DNA from: Bacteroidales bacterium
GTDB lineage: Bacteria > Bacteroidota > Bacteroidia > Bacteroidales > UBA932
DNA: 42,827 bases
NCBI GenBank assembly: GCA_004552965.1
Contig: SFMU01000012.1
Span: 1-42,827 of the forward strand
Direction: 5' to 3'
Positions 30,996 through 40,500 of the stretch are shown in pieces (the first letter of the stretch is position 1; each line of letters starts with the position of its first letter). The notes beneath the pieces were generated by a model. It searched no databases. It was not told where the DNA came from and worked only from the letters and a program-made list of their open reading frames with translations. Made by a program: the position numbers and the translations under genes.

Positions 30996-32342
30996 ATGTC
31001 AAACATCATCGATTTGAAAAAAGGTCTGAATATTCCTATCGAAGGAATGGCAGCCCTCGAAACAAAGAAGACGATCATGCCAGATGTTGTTGCAGTCCGT
31101 CCGGGAGAATTCAAGGGGTTCACCCCAAGACTTCTCGTCAAGGAAGGTGACAAGGTACTTGCAGGATCTCCAGTTTTGGCAGACAAGCAGAACCCTGACG
31201 TGCTGCTCACCGCTCCGGCAAGCGGAACCGTGCAGTCAGTCGTCAGAGGTGAGAAGAGAAAGCTTCTTGCTGTTCTCATCAAGACTGACGCCGATCAGCA
31301 GGCTGTGGATTTCGGCAAAGCCGATCCGAAGGGACTTGATGCAGCGACCGTCAAGGAGGTTCTTCTCAAGAGCGGTCTCTGGCCAGCATTCGTTCAAAGG
31401 CCTTATGGTATCATTGCCGACCCGGCACTGACTCCGAAGGCCATTTTCGTTTCCGCATTCTCAACAGCACCTCTCGCTGCCGACACCGAATTTGCGTTCA
31501 AGGATGAACTTCCGGCAATCCAGGCAGGCATCACAGCGGTTTCAAGGATCGCGAAGGTCAATGTCTGCGTCAACAGCGCCGAATCCTCATTCGCCAAGCT
31601 TGCCGATGCGACTGTCTACATCGTCAACGGCAAGAAGCACCCGGCCGGAAACGTAGGTGTGCAGATCAGCCACATTTCCCCTATCATGAAGGGTGACACG
31701 GTGTGGACTCTTTCCCTCGCATCGCTTGCCGCAATCGGCAAGTTGTTCACAACCGGCAAGGTAGACCTTTCCAGGAAGGTCGCCGTAACCGGTCCGGCTG
31801 CCATCGCTCCTTCTTATGCAGTCGCAATCCCGGGCACTCCTGTCAAGGATTTCAGCGGCTGGTACGACAAGTCCGGAGCCGAACTCCGATTCATCAGCGG
31901 TGACGTCCTGAGCGGCACCAACGTCGGCGAAGACGGTTCACTCGGCTTCTTCGACAACCAGGTCACCATCATCAGAGAAGGCCGTGAGAGAGAGTGGTTC
32001 GGTTGGGCAAAACCATTCAGGTTCAACCAGTTCAGCTCCTCAATGACTTACTTCTCATGGCTCCTGCCGAAGAAGAAGTACAATATGGACACCAACACCC
32101 ATGGAGGAGTCCGCGCCTTCGTCCTTTCGGACGTCTACGGCAAGGTTCTTCCTATGGACCTGTTCCCGGTCTATCTGGTCAAGGCCTGCCTTGCAGGTGA
32201 CATCGACAAAATGGAGAAGTTCGGAATCTACGAAGTCCTTCCTGAGGACCTCGCCCTGTGCGAATTCGTGGATCCTTCCAAGAACGACATCCAGGCAATC
32301 ATCAGTTCAGGCATCGACCTCATGCTGAAGGAAATGGCTTAA
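30996..32342 (+). CDS. nqrA: Na+-translocating NADH:quinone reductase subunit A
   Basis: 448 residues (MSNIIDLKKGLNIPIEGMA...), soluble, no TM segment. Family features: the lipoyl-like N-terminal hammerhead (LLVKEGDKVLAGSPVLADK, LLTAPASGTVQSVVRGEKRK) and the conserved NTHGGVRAFVLSDVYGKVLPMDLFPVYL near the C-terminus. In Na+-NQR, NqrA is a peripheral cytoplasmic subunit that contributes to quinone binding. The all-NQR gene order A-F and the NqrA sequence, rather than RnfC, rule out an Rnf complex. First gene of the operon, 12 bp before nqrB. Confidence 0.96.
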   Translation: MSNIIDLKKGLNIPIEGMAALETKKTIMPDVVAVRPGEFKGFTPRLLVKEGDKVLAGSPVLADKQNPDVLLTAPASGTVQSVVRGEKRKLLAVLIKTDADQQAVDFGKADPKGLDAATVKEVLLKSGLWPAFVQRPYGIIADPALTPKAIFVSAFSTAPLAADTEFAFKDELPAIQAGITAVSRIAKVNVCVNSAESSFAKLADATVYIVNGKKHPAGNVGVQISHISPIMKGDTVWTLSLASLAAIGKLFTTGKVDLSRKVAVTGPAAIAPSYAVAIPGTPVKDFSGWYDKSGAELRFISGDVLSGTNVGEDGSLGFFDNQVTIIREGREREWFGWAKPFRFNQFSSSMTYFSWLLPKKKYNMDTNTHGGVRAFVLSDVYGKVLPMDLFPVYLVKACLAGDIDKMEKFGIYEVLPEDLALCEFVDPSKNDIQAIISSGIDLMLKEMA

Positions 32343-32354
32343 AGGAGACTAACA

Positions 32355-33491
32355 ATGGAAGATAATACAGTAAAACCAGGCCTTTTTGAGAAAGGCGGCA
32401 AACTGGGATGGCTTCACTCATCCTGGGATGCCTTCGACACATTCCTCCGCGTTCCTGCGACCGTAACGGCCAAGGGAGCCCACATCAGGGATGCGGTTGA
32501 CATCAAGCGCGTGATGATCATCGTTGTCCTCGCCCTTGTCCCGGCCGCCCTGTTCGGCATGTGGAATGTCGGCTATCAGCACAATCTCGCAGCAGGTGAC
32601 CTCCCGGGATTCTGGAACCAGTTCTTCTGGGGTCTCCTGAAAGTGATTCCTCTTTACCTTGTTTCCTATATCGTAGGACTCGGCATCGAGTTCGCCAGCG
32701 CCCAGATCAAGGGCGAGGAAGTCAACGAGGGTTACCTTGTCTCAGGTATGATCATTCCTCTGATCGTTCCTGTCGACGTTCCTCTCTGGATGCTTGCAAT
32801 CGCAGTAGCATTCGCAGTCATCTTCGGCAAGGAAGTATTCGGTGGTACGGGAATGAATTTCCTCAACCCGGCTCTCCTGTGCCGCGCTTTCCTCTTCTTC
32901 TCCTACCCTTCGGCAATGTCGGGTTCGGAAGTATGGATCGCAAGGCGCTGCGGAGCTGATGCAATCACCGGAGCCACCCCTCTCTCATACCTTTCAGAAG
33001 GCACAGACGCAATGGCTGCCCTCGGCGGAGCCAATTTCAATTTCTGGAATATGTTCGCAGGAACCATCCCTGGTTCCGTTGGTGAGACTTCAGTGATTGC
33101 CATCCTTCTGGGTGCCGTCATCCTGATCTGGACCGGTGTCGCAAGCTGGAAGATCATGGTGTCATCAGTTGCCGGCGGTCTGCTGATCGGCTGGCTCGGA
33201 ACACTCTGCGGAGTCACCGACATCCCTGCATATTACCACCTTGTAATGGGAGGTTTCGCATTCGGTACCGTCTTCATGGCAACCGACCCTGTGACCTCAG
33301 CCCAGACCGAAACCGGCAAATGGATCTACGGATTCCTCGTCGGAGCCCTCTGTGTCATCGTAAGACTCTTCAACCCTGGATACGCTGAAGGAATGATGCT
33401 CGCCATCCTCCTGGGCAACACCTTTGCTCCTATCATCGACCACTGCGTGGTCAGCACACACATTTCCAGGAGAGTTTCTAAAGTCGCATAA
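32355..33491 (+). CDS. nqrB: Na+-NQR subunit B
   Basis: 378 residues with about ten TM segments. The covalent FMN site is Thr208 in AITGATPLSY (family motif SGATPL; here Thr replaces the first Ser). Other conserved stretches are GGTGMNFLNPALLCRAFLFFSYP and FGTVFMATDPVTSAQTETGKW. It is the main Na+-conducting, riboflavin-associated membrane subunit. A Shine-Dalgarno-like GGAG lies at 32343-32346. Spacing to nqrC is only 3 bp. Confidence 0.95.
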   Translation: MEDNTVKPGLFEKGGKLGWLHSSWDAFDTFLRVPATVTAKGAHIRDAVDIKRVMIIVVLALVPAALFGMWNVGYQHNLAAGDLPGFWNQFFWGLLKVIPLYLVSYIVGLGIEFASAQIKGEEVNEGYLVSGMIIPLIVPVDVPLWMLAIAVAFAVIFGKEVFGGTGMNFLNPALLCRAFLFFSYPSAMSGSEVWIARRCGADAITGATPLSYLSEGTDAMAALGGANFNFWNMFAGTIPGSVGETSVIAILLGAVILIWTGVASWKIMVSSVAGGLLIGWLGTLCGVTDIPAYYHLVMGGFAFGTVFMATDPVTSAQTETGKWIYGFLVGALCVIVRLFNPGYAEGMMLAILLGNTFAPIIDHCVVSTHISRRVSKVA

Positions 33492-33494
33492 GCC

Positions 33495-34352
33495 ATGAAT
33501 ACAAACAGCAATACCTACACGGTCGTCTATTCGGCCATCATCGTGATCGTTGTTGCTTCGATTCTCGCTCTTGCCGCCACGTCCCTCAAGGACCGCCAGG
33601 TGGCCAACATGAAGGCTGAGACCATCAGCCAGATTCTTTCAGCAGCGAAGATTCCGGCAGGCGAAAGCAACGCTGAGATTATCGCGACCTACAAGAATGA
33701 AATCGCCGAGGCTTTCAAGGTAGACCTTACCGGCAAGAGGACCGGCGACCTCGATACGGAAGACGCCGAGATCTTCACCACCTCCGACCTCAAGGCGCAG
33801 AACTACAACATCGCTGACGCTTCGGAGCAGACAACCATCCCTGTCTATGTCTTCAAGAACGGAACCAAGGTCTTCCCTATCTATGGAGCAGGCCTCTGGG
33901 GCCCGATCTGGGGATATGTTGCAGTGGCAACTGACGGAACGATCGCAGGAGCGACCTTCGACCATGCTTCCGAGACCCCTGGCCTTGGCGGCAAGATCAA
34001 GGATGACCCTGCATTCCGCGCACAGTTCGACGGCAAGACTTTCGATTTCACAGATGCCGCTCCTTTCGCAATCGTAAAGGGTGGCGCTCCTGAAGGAAAG
34101 GCAAATGCCATCGACGCCATCACCGGCGCCACAATGACCTGCAAGGGTCTCGACCAGGCAATCAACGCATGGATCAAGGCTTACGCGCCGGTTATCTCGA
34201 ACGCTGCCACACAGTGCGGTTCTGAATGCTGTTCCGAATCCGGAAACGAGTGCGGCATGAATGAAGAATGCTGCAACGAGGCAGCTTCCGATTGTTGCGG
34301 AAACTGCCAGGAAGAGCAGACCGGATGCGGAGAATGCGGCACCAACAACTAA
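33495..34352 (+). CDS. nqrC: Na+-NQR subunit C with a cysteine-rich C-terminal extension
   Basis: 285 residues. One N-terminal TM segment (about 10-32), then the FMN-binding domain facing the periplasm; the covalent FMN site is Thr213 in AITGATMTCKG. Conserved GAGLWGPIWGYVAV, FDHASETPGLGGKI. The family domain ends near residue 236 (INAWIKAYAPVISN). Beyond it is an extra ~50 residues with 11 cysteines between Cys241 and Cys281, arranged as CC pairs and C-x2/3-C steps and rich in Glu/Asn/Gly. I do not know this tail from other NqrC proteins. It could bind metal or be disulphide-bonded. The frame is continuous into the tail, and nqrD starts 16 bp later with a normal ribosome site, so it is not a sequencing slip at the gene end. 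Confidence 0.93.
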   Translation: MNTNSNTYTVVYSAIIVIVVASILALAATSLKDRQVANMKAETISQILSAAKIPAGESNAEIIATYKNEIAEAFKVDLTGKRTGDLDTEDAEIFTTSDLKAQNYNIADASEQTTIPVYVFKNGTKVFPIYGAGLWGPIWGYVAVATDGTIAGATFDHASETPGLGGKIKDDPAFRAQFDGKTFDFTDAAPFAIVKGGAPEGKANAIDAITGATMTCKGLDQAINAWIKAYAPVISNAATQCGSECCSESGNECGMNEECCNEAASDCCGNCQEEQTGCGECGTNN

Positions 34353-34368
34353 TTCGGAGGAAACAGTT

Positions 34369-34977
34369 ATGGCAAATCTGAAAGAAACATTTTTAGCTCC
34401 AATATTCAAGGGCAACCCTATCACAGTGCTCGTTCTGGGTATCTGTTCCTCCCTTGCGGTGACCGTTGAGCTCAAGGGAGCCTGTGTGATGGCACTTTCC
34501 GTCATCGCAGTCACAGGTCTCTCCAGCCTCGTGGTCTCACTCCTGAGGAACACCATTCCGAACAGAGTCCGAATCATCGTGCAGCTTGTAGTTGTCGCAA
34601 TGATGGTAATTCTCGTCGACCAGTTCCTCAAAGCCTTCGCCTACGGAATCGACAAGCAGCTTTCCGTCTACATCGGCCTCATCATCACAAACTGTATCGT
34701 AATGGGACGTATCGAAGCTTTTGCCCTGGGCAACAAGCCGCTCCCATCATTCATCGACGGTCTTGCCAACGGATTCGGCTACGGCATGATTCTCATCATC
34801 GTGGCTTTCTTCCGTGAGCTCTTCGGCTCGGGAACCCTCTTCGGACTTCCTGTCCTCAAGGCCATCGGCTACACCAACAACGGTCTCATGATCCTTCCTC
34901 CTATGGCCCTCATCCTTCTGGGATGTGTCATCTGGGTACAGAGGAGCATCCAGAAAGACCTTCAGGAGAACAACTAA
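34369..34977 (+). CDS. nqrD: Na+-NQR subunit D
   Basis: 202 residues from MANLKETFLAPIFKGNPI; the Shine-Dalgarno GGAGG at 34356-34360 sets this start, and a longer frame from 34261 runs inside nqrC. Six TM segments with internal inverted symmetry to NqrE. Conserved GICSSLAVT, IITNCIVMGRIEAFA and LANGFGYGMIL; the conserved Cys in the GICSS and TNCIVMGR motifs ligates the membrane-embedded Fe centre shared with NqrE in characterised complexes. 15 bp before nqrE. Confidence 0.96.
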   Translation: MANLKETFLAPIFKGNPITVLVLGICSSLAVTVELKGACVMALSVIAVTGLSSLVVSLLRNTIPNRVRIIVQLVVVAMMVILVDQFLKAFAYGIDKQLSVYIGLIITNCIVMGRIEAFALGNKPLPSFIDGLANGFGYGMILIIVAFFRELFGSGTLFGLPVLKAIGYTNNGLMILPPMALILLGCVIWVQRSIQKDLQENN

Positions 34978-34992
34978 CTCAGATCATAGAAA

Positions 34993-35598
34993 ATGGAATA
35001 TTTAAGCTTATTCGTAAAGTCAATCTTTGTTGACAATATGATCTTTGCATACTTCCTCGGTATGTGCTCATACCTGGCGGTATCAAAGAACGTGAAGACA
35101 GCTAATGGTTTGGGACTGGCTGTTATCTTCGTGCTCGTGTGCACGCTTCCTCTCAACTACCTTCTCAACAAGTACATCCTCACTCCCGGCGAGAACTGCA
35201 TATTCGGACCTGATGTCGACCTGAGCTTCCTCAGCTTCATCATATTCATTGCTGTCATTGCAGCCTTCACCCAGCTGGTCGAGATGATTGTCGAGAAGTT
35301 CCTGCCTTCGCTCTATTCATCTCTCGGAATATTCCTTCCGCTCATCGCCGTGAACTGCGCCATCCTCGGAGGTTCGCTCTTCATGCAGCAGAAGGATTTC
35401 GTCAATGTAGGTGAATCGGCAGTGTACGCCCTCGGTTCCGGTCTGGGATGGTACATCGCAATCGTGGCTCTGGCCGCAATCCGCGAGAAACTCACCTACA
35501 GCAAGGTTCCGGCTCCGCTCAGGGGCATCGGCATCACCTTCATCACCGTAGGTCTGATGGGTATCGCATTCATGGCATTCATGGGTATTTCATTATAG
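34993..35598 (+). CDS. nqrE: Na+-NQR subunit E
   Basis: 201 residues, six TM segments (MEYLSLFVKSIFVDNMIFAYFLGMCSYLAVSKNVKTA...). Landmarks are DNMIFAYFLGMCSYLAVS and PLIAVNCAILGGSLFMQQ; their Cys residues pair with those of NqrD at the intramembrane Fe site. Partner of NqrD in electron transfer across the membrane. 12 bp before nqrF. Confidence 0.96.
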   Translation: MEYLSLFVKSIFVDNMIFAYFLGMCSYLAVSKNVKTANGLGLAVIFVLVCTLPLNYLLNKYILTPGENCIFGPDVDLSFLSFIIFIAVIAAFTQLVEMIVEKFLPSLYSSLGIFLPLIAVNCAILGGSLFMQQKDFVNVGESAVYALGSGLGWYIAIVALAAIREKLTYSKVPAPLRGIGITFITVGLMGIAFMAFMGISL

Positions 35599-35610
35599 GA
35601 GGAAAGGAGT

Positions 35611-36876
35611 ATGAACACAATTCTAGCATCAATCATCGTCATTGTCGCAGTGACTCTGACTCTGGTGGCCCTTCTCCTCATCGTCAAGGCTGCCATCACT
35701 CCTGAAGGTACCGTGAACATCGACATCAACGGCGGCAAGAAGAGTCTGGACGTCCCTCAGGGTGGAGACCTCATGCACACTCTTGCAGACCAGGGAATAT
35801 TCCTCCCTTCGGCCTGTGGCGGAAAGGCCAACTGCGGCCAGTGCAAAGTCCAGGTTCTCGAAGGCGGCGGAACAATTCTTCCTACCGAGACCGGCTTCTT
35901 CAGCCGCAAGCAGATCAAGGAAGGCTTCCGTCTCGGCTGCCAGGTCAAGATCAAGGACAACATCAAGATCCAGGTTCCGGATTCAACCCTCAGCGTCAAG
36001 AAGCTCGAGTGCGAGGTTATCTCCAACAAGAACGTGGCTACCTTCATCAAGGAATTCACAGTGAAGCTTCCTGAAGGCGAGCACCTCGAGTTCAAGTCCG
36101 GAGAGTACATCCAGATCGACATTCCTGAATATGACATCGATTTCGCCGACATGGACATCGACGAGATCTACAGGGGCGACTGGGAGAAGTACGGTTTCTT
36201 CGGAATCAAGGCTAAGAACACCGTTCCTACTGTCAGGGCATATTCAATGGCCTCTTATCCTGCCGAGAAGAACATCATCAAGCTGAACGTGCGTATCGCG
36301 ACCCCTCCATTCGACAGGAGCCAGCCTAAGGGCGTCTTCAAGATGCTTCCTGTGCCTCCGGGAGTTTCATCTTCCTATGTCTTCTCGCGCAAGCCTGGTG
36401 ACAAGGTCTGGATCTCCGGTCCTTTCGGTGAGTTCCTTCTTCCTAAGGATGATCCTGATTCTCAGGAATATATCTTCGTCGGTGGTGGTGCGGGCATGGC
36501 TCCTCTCAGAAGCCACATCATGCACCTCTTCAAGACCCTGAAGACCAGTCGCGAAGTACACTTCTTCTACGGAGCCCGCAGCCTTGTCGAGGCATTCTAT
36601 CTTGAAGACTTCGCAGAGATCGAGAGGGATTTCCCTAACTTCCACTTCCATCTTGCCCTTGACCGTCCGGATCCTGCAGCTGATGCAGCAGGAGTCAAGT
36701 ATGTGGCCGGCTTCGTACACAACGTGATGTACGAGACCTACCTCAAGGACCACGAGGCTCCGGAGGACATCAAGTACTTCATGTGCGGTCCTCCTATGAT
36801 GGTCGGCGCTGTCAACAATCTGCTTGACAGTCTCGGAGTACAGCCTGAGAGCATCCTTTACGACAACTTCTCATAG
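35611..36876 (+). CDS. nqrF: Na+-NQR subunit F (NADH dehydrogenase, 2Fe-2S and FAD)
   Basis: 421 residues. N-terminal TM (about 4-26); 2Fe-2S ferredoxin domain with Cys69, Cys75, Cys78 and Cys110 (CGGKANCGQC...LGC). FAD domain with RAYSMASYP (Arg209-Tyr211-Ser212), NADH domain with GGGAGMAPLRSH and MCGPPMM. It oxidises NADH on the cytoplasmic side and feeds electrons to the complex. A strong AGGAGG-like ribosome site (35597-35603) precedes the ATG. Last gene of the operon, followed by a terminator at 36898-36928. Confidence 0.96.
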   Translation: MNTILASIIVIVAVTLTLVALLLIVKAAITPEGTVNIDINGGKKSLDVPQGGDLMHTLADQGIFLPSACGGKANCGQCKVQVLEGGGTILPTETGFFSRKQIKEGFRLGCQVKIKDNIKIQVPDSTLSVKKLECEVISNKNVATFIKEFTVKLPEGEHLEFKSGEYIQIDIPEYDIDFADMDIDEIYRGDWEKYGFFGIKAKNTVPTVRAYSMASYPAEKNIIKLNVRIATPPFDRSQPKGVFKMLPVPPGVSSSYVFSRKPGDKVWISGPFGEFLLPKDDPDSQEYIFVGGGAGMAPLRSHIMHLFKTLKTSREVHFFYGARSLVEAFYLEDFAEIERDFPNFHFHLALDRPDPAADAAGVKYVAGFVHNVMYETYLKDHEAPEDIKYFMCGPPMMVGAVNNLLDSLGVQPESILYDNFS

Positions 36877-36897
36877 TTCCAAGGATATGCAACAATG

Positions 36898-36928
36898 GAA
36901 TGGCCCCACCCGGGGCCATTCTTTTTTT
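36898..36928 (+). terminator. Rho-independent terminator of the nqr operon
   Basis: GAATGGCCCC (36898-36907), ACCC loop, GGGGCCATTC (36912-36921): a perfect 10-bp stem followed by seven T (36922-36928). It is 22 bp after the nqrF stop. Confidence 0.92.
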
Positions 36929-36972
36929 CCCTTCCTGGCCGGTCTTTTCCGGATAATTCCTATCTTTAGGAC

Positions 36973-37491
36973 ATGATTGACAGAAAAGTACAGATGATGG
37001 ATGCCGGAATGGTGCTGTTCCAGACTGAAAAGCCGTTCGGAACAGTGCTCGGCGGCATCAAGACTGAATTGCTTAAATATGGCAAGGTCCTGAGAAGGAA
37101 CGAATTCAATGAATCGGAACTGCCGGAGACAACGGGCGAGTGCGACCTGTTTCTGGACTGGTCGGCTCCGTTGAGGAAGCGCTACATCTCAGTACGGCTG
37201 GAAGATGCCGGGACGGTAGGAAAGACCGGGGATGGCGAAGAAATCCACCGCTATGCCGCGTGCCTCAAGGAAGGGAACAGATGCACGGCCACCAGACTGG
37301 TACTCGCCGTCGGATTGGTGCTGCTTTGCGGCATAACAGGGGCAATCATTCCTTGTCCGGTCCCGCACTGGATCATGACAATCCTGTGTCTCGTACCGGG
37401 CCTTTACCTTGCCTTCAAGCTGGTCGAGCCCAGCCGCAAAGCACAAAAGGTCGTAAAGGAGCTCCTCGGGATCATCCGCCAGGCCAGATAG
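36973..37491 (+). CDS. Unknown protein with two C-terminal TM segments
   Basis: 172 residues (MIDRKVQMMDAGMVLFQTEKP...). I do not recognise the family. Residues 1-100 are soluble and charged (FLDWSAPLRKRYISVRLED). Two TM segments follow at about 109-129 (LVLAVGLVLLCGITGAII) and 134-150 (IMTILCLVPGLYLAFKLV), with a short basic tail, so it is probably an inner-membrane protein with a cytoplasmic N-terminal domain. A TAnnTTTG-like TATCTTTA lies at 36961-36968, only 5 bp from the ATG, so the real start could be Met8, Met9 or Met13. Isolated between the nqr terminator and the RHS gene. Confidence 0.65.
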   Translation: MIDRKVQMMDAGMVLFQTEKPFGTVLGGIKTELLKYGKVLRRNEFNESELPETTGECDLFLDWSAPLRKRYISVRLEDAGTVGKTGDGEEIHRYAACLKEGNRCTATRLVLAVGLVLLCGITGAIIPCPVPHWIMTILCLVPGLYLAFKLVEPSRKAQKVVKELLGIIRQAR

Positions 37492-37552
37492 CAGGACCGT
37501 GGCAGGATGGCCCGTGAAAGCCTGAAGGACCATAGAACTATTGACAACACCT

Positions 37553-40500
37553 ATGAATACGTTTCTTCACTCACACCCTTCTCCATCGCCGAGGCAACGG
37601 CGAAGGGGAATTGCTGTTGCTGTCTTTGTCGGACTGGTCTTCATACCGATGGGATTGAAGGCCCAGATTCCGGAACTGACAAGCCCGGATGTACTGCCCG
37701 AGTCACCGGCTGCAGCCCAGATTGCAAAGTACATTGACTGTCCCGTCGATCTGGGCAACGGGCTAGTACAGATTGAGATTCCACTGTTTGAAATTGTGGA
37801 CGGAGACATCCGGATACCACTGACGTTGTCCTACCATGCCTCCGGCCTGAAGCCCAACATGCGATCAAGCTGTTGGCTCGGTGACGGCTGGAGCCTCTCC
37901 ACCGGTCCTTCCCTCTCCAGGAGCATCGCCGGAGGGGCAGACGAATGGTTCTACAACTCGACTATAGCAGAAGCAGAATCACCGACCTGGTACCAGTTGT
38001 CCCAGGTTGTGTCACAAGCAGCAGATGCCACCCTTGACGAGTATCACTACGCCCTGCTTTCCGGTTCCGGCAAGATGTACATCCGCAATCCAGACCGGAC
38101 CACAAGAAAGGCCGTAACCATTCCGGACGACCCCGTCCTGGTCGAGTTTCCCTCTTCACAGGACTGGTCTTCAACCATAGTGATGACAGACAGGACAGGA
38201 CTCCGCTACACATTTGGTGGAGAGGGCAACTGCAGTGACAGAATTCCCCACACTTTCGGAGGGTCCTACCATGAAGTCAGGACATCCTGGAAAGTCCGGG
38301 AAATTCGTTCCGCCACCACCGGAAGATCTGTCAGGTTCAGCTATACCTCCCCGACGGAAGAGATTGTCTGCTCGCGGTGGGCGGACGCCGTAGTTATGCT
38401 GGACCGGTTCGCAGGACAGATTGAAAAGACAATCCCGGCGGTGATGGCAACTGGCGGAGCAGGGCCTCAGGACACTCATTACTATCGCTACAACAGTTCA
38501 GCAGGAGCGCTGGCACTGGCCCAGCCGGAAGAAATCAACCTGCCTACGGGTTATTCATTTCCCCAGGCAACAAGGCAGGACATAGTGCAGTACAACTGCT
38601 ATCCGCAGAGGATCGACTTCAGCGAGGGGCATGTGGAATTCGTCCGGAACTCCGGCTCCACTTCCGCCTACGGACCGAAAGCCGGATCCTTCCTTTCGGA
38701 ACTGCTAATCTACGACCTCTTCGGAACACTTGTCAGGAAAGTCACATTCAACCAATCCTGCAGCCCTGAAGACTTCACCCTGAGACTGAACTCTGTCACA
38801 ATCTGCGGCCCGGACGGGGCAGACGCCATGACCTGGTCATTCAGCTACAACGGAAATCCTCTCCCCAGAGACACCCGGGCACTGGACCTCTGGGGCTACT
38901 ACAACGGACACGAAGAGAACACGACCCTCGTCCCGACAATAACTACCGACGCCGTCGTACACAGTTTTCCGCTGGCCGCCGACCAGACAGTAAGCGTTAC
39001 AATACCCGGAGGAAACAGAACGACCGAAGAAACAGCGATGAAGCGCGGCATGCTCTCCGCTGTCATCTATCCTACCGGGGGAAGAACAGAGTTTGAATAT
39101 GAAGCCCACCGGTATCTCGATGGCAACGGGCAGACAAGGCTTGCAGGGGGTCTAAGAATCAAACAAATACGAGACATCGAGTCGGACGGGGTTATCCTGT
39201 TCAGGAATTTCTGCTACAGCACGGAGGAGAACTATGTCAACAGTGCCGGCCTTCTCAACGTAATCCCGACAGGAGGCACCTCCAGCATCTACTACCCAAA
39301 GGACTCGCTGATGTACAGTGAAACAGTCTGCAATGAGTTCTCGGGCAGCCCGGGGAGCATAGTGGCAACCTACAAGGAAAGAGTCTGGAGCGACAACTCG
39401 CTCGTCGGCCTGACAGGAGACTCCGGCTCATCGGTCAGCTATCCCTATGTCATCGAGACAAGGACTTCAGGGACCGGGTCAGGCGAAGGCAGTTCCGGCG
39501 ACAATACCATCGGACGAACCGTACACCACTTCAACATTGTCCAATCCTACCCCCTCAGGGTCGGAGTCTCGCACCTGGTCAGCGACTCTCGTGAAGGATG
39601 GAAAAGCGGCAGGAATACCGGTGAGAAGGTATTCCGGAAAGACGGTTCACTGGCGTTACAGAGTAGTCTGGGATACACCAATGAATATGACACCGGAGAC
39701 AACACCACCCGCATCCGCCAGGTCCAGGCCAGCAGGACTGCAAGAGTCTATGGAACCGACGAGTCGCTCGTGGCAGAGGAGTACAGGGCAATTGCCCACA
39801 TCGCCACAAATCTCAGCCAGGGAAGGAGCCTTCCCGCCTCGAAATCCCAGACCATTCACGAGACAAACGGCTCACTGACAACCACTTCTGACTATACCTA
39901 CGACTCCTACGGCAACATCAAGACCGAGACCCTGGGTGGGCTCGGCATACCCGGCAACACCTCGAGAGTGACGGTCTATGAATATGCCTACGAAAAAGAC
40001 GGGACGACATATTCAGAGATGACTGCCGGGAACATGGTCGGCATCCCCGTCGAGACAAGGACTTACCGCAACTCCGCAAACCCTGCCGACCTGCTGACGA
40101 CACAGGCAACAGCCTTCGGAAAGTATCCGAGGGGGGCATCTTCTTCGGCTGGATTCTTTTTCGCCCCTTCATCCCGGTCACTTACTGTCAAGGGCAATCC
40201 GGGAACGGAACGGATGATCACCATCAACGCCTATGATTACAGGGGAAACATTCTGGAGGCCACGGGGTTGGATGGCCAGAAGACGGTCTGGCTCTGGGGC
40301 TACGGCGGCACCCATCCTGTTGCCCGTGTACAGGGAAGTTCCTGGAGCGGGATCAAGGCTTATGCCGACACCTCCGCCCTGAACACCGGCCAGGCATCGG
40401 CAATCGCCTCGAAACTTTCCTCCTTCAGGAACAGGTTCACCGCCAATGCCGGTGTCCATGTCACCACCATGACCTGGAAGCCACTGTCGGGAGTAGCATC

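Noticed and set aside
30996..36876. Rnf complex instead of NQR
   Set aside because: The NqrA and NqrF sequences, two covalent-FMN subunits in B and C, and order A-F fit NQR; no RnfB-type ferredoxin gene is present.
37507..37737. Short frame upstream of and overlapping the RHS start as a gene
   Set aside because: It overlaps the RHS signal peptide in another frame, is low complexity and has no recognisable domain.
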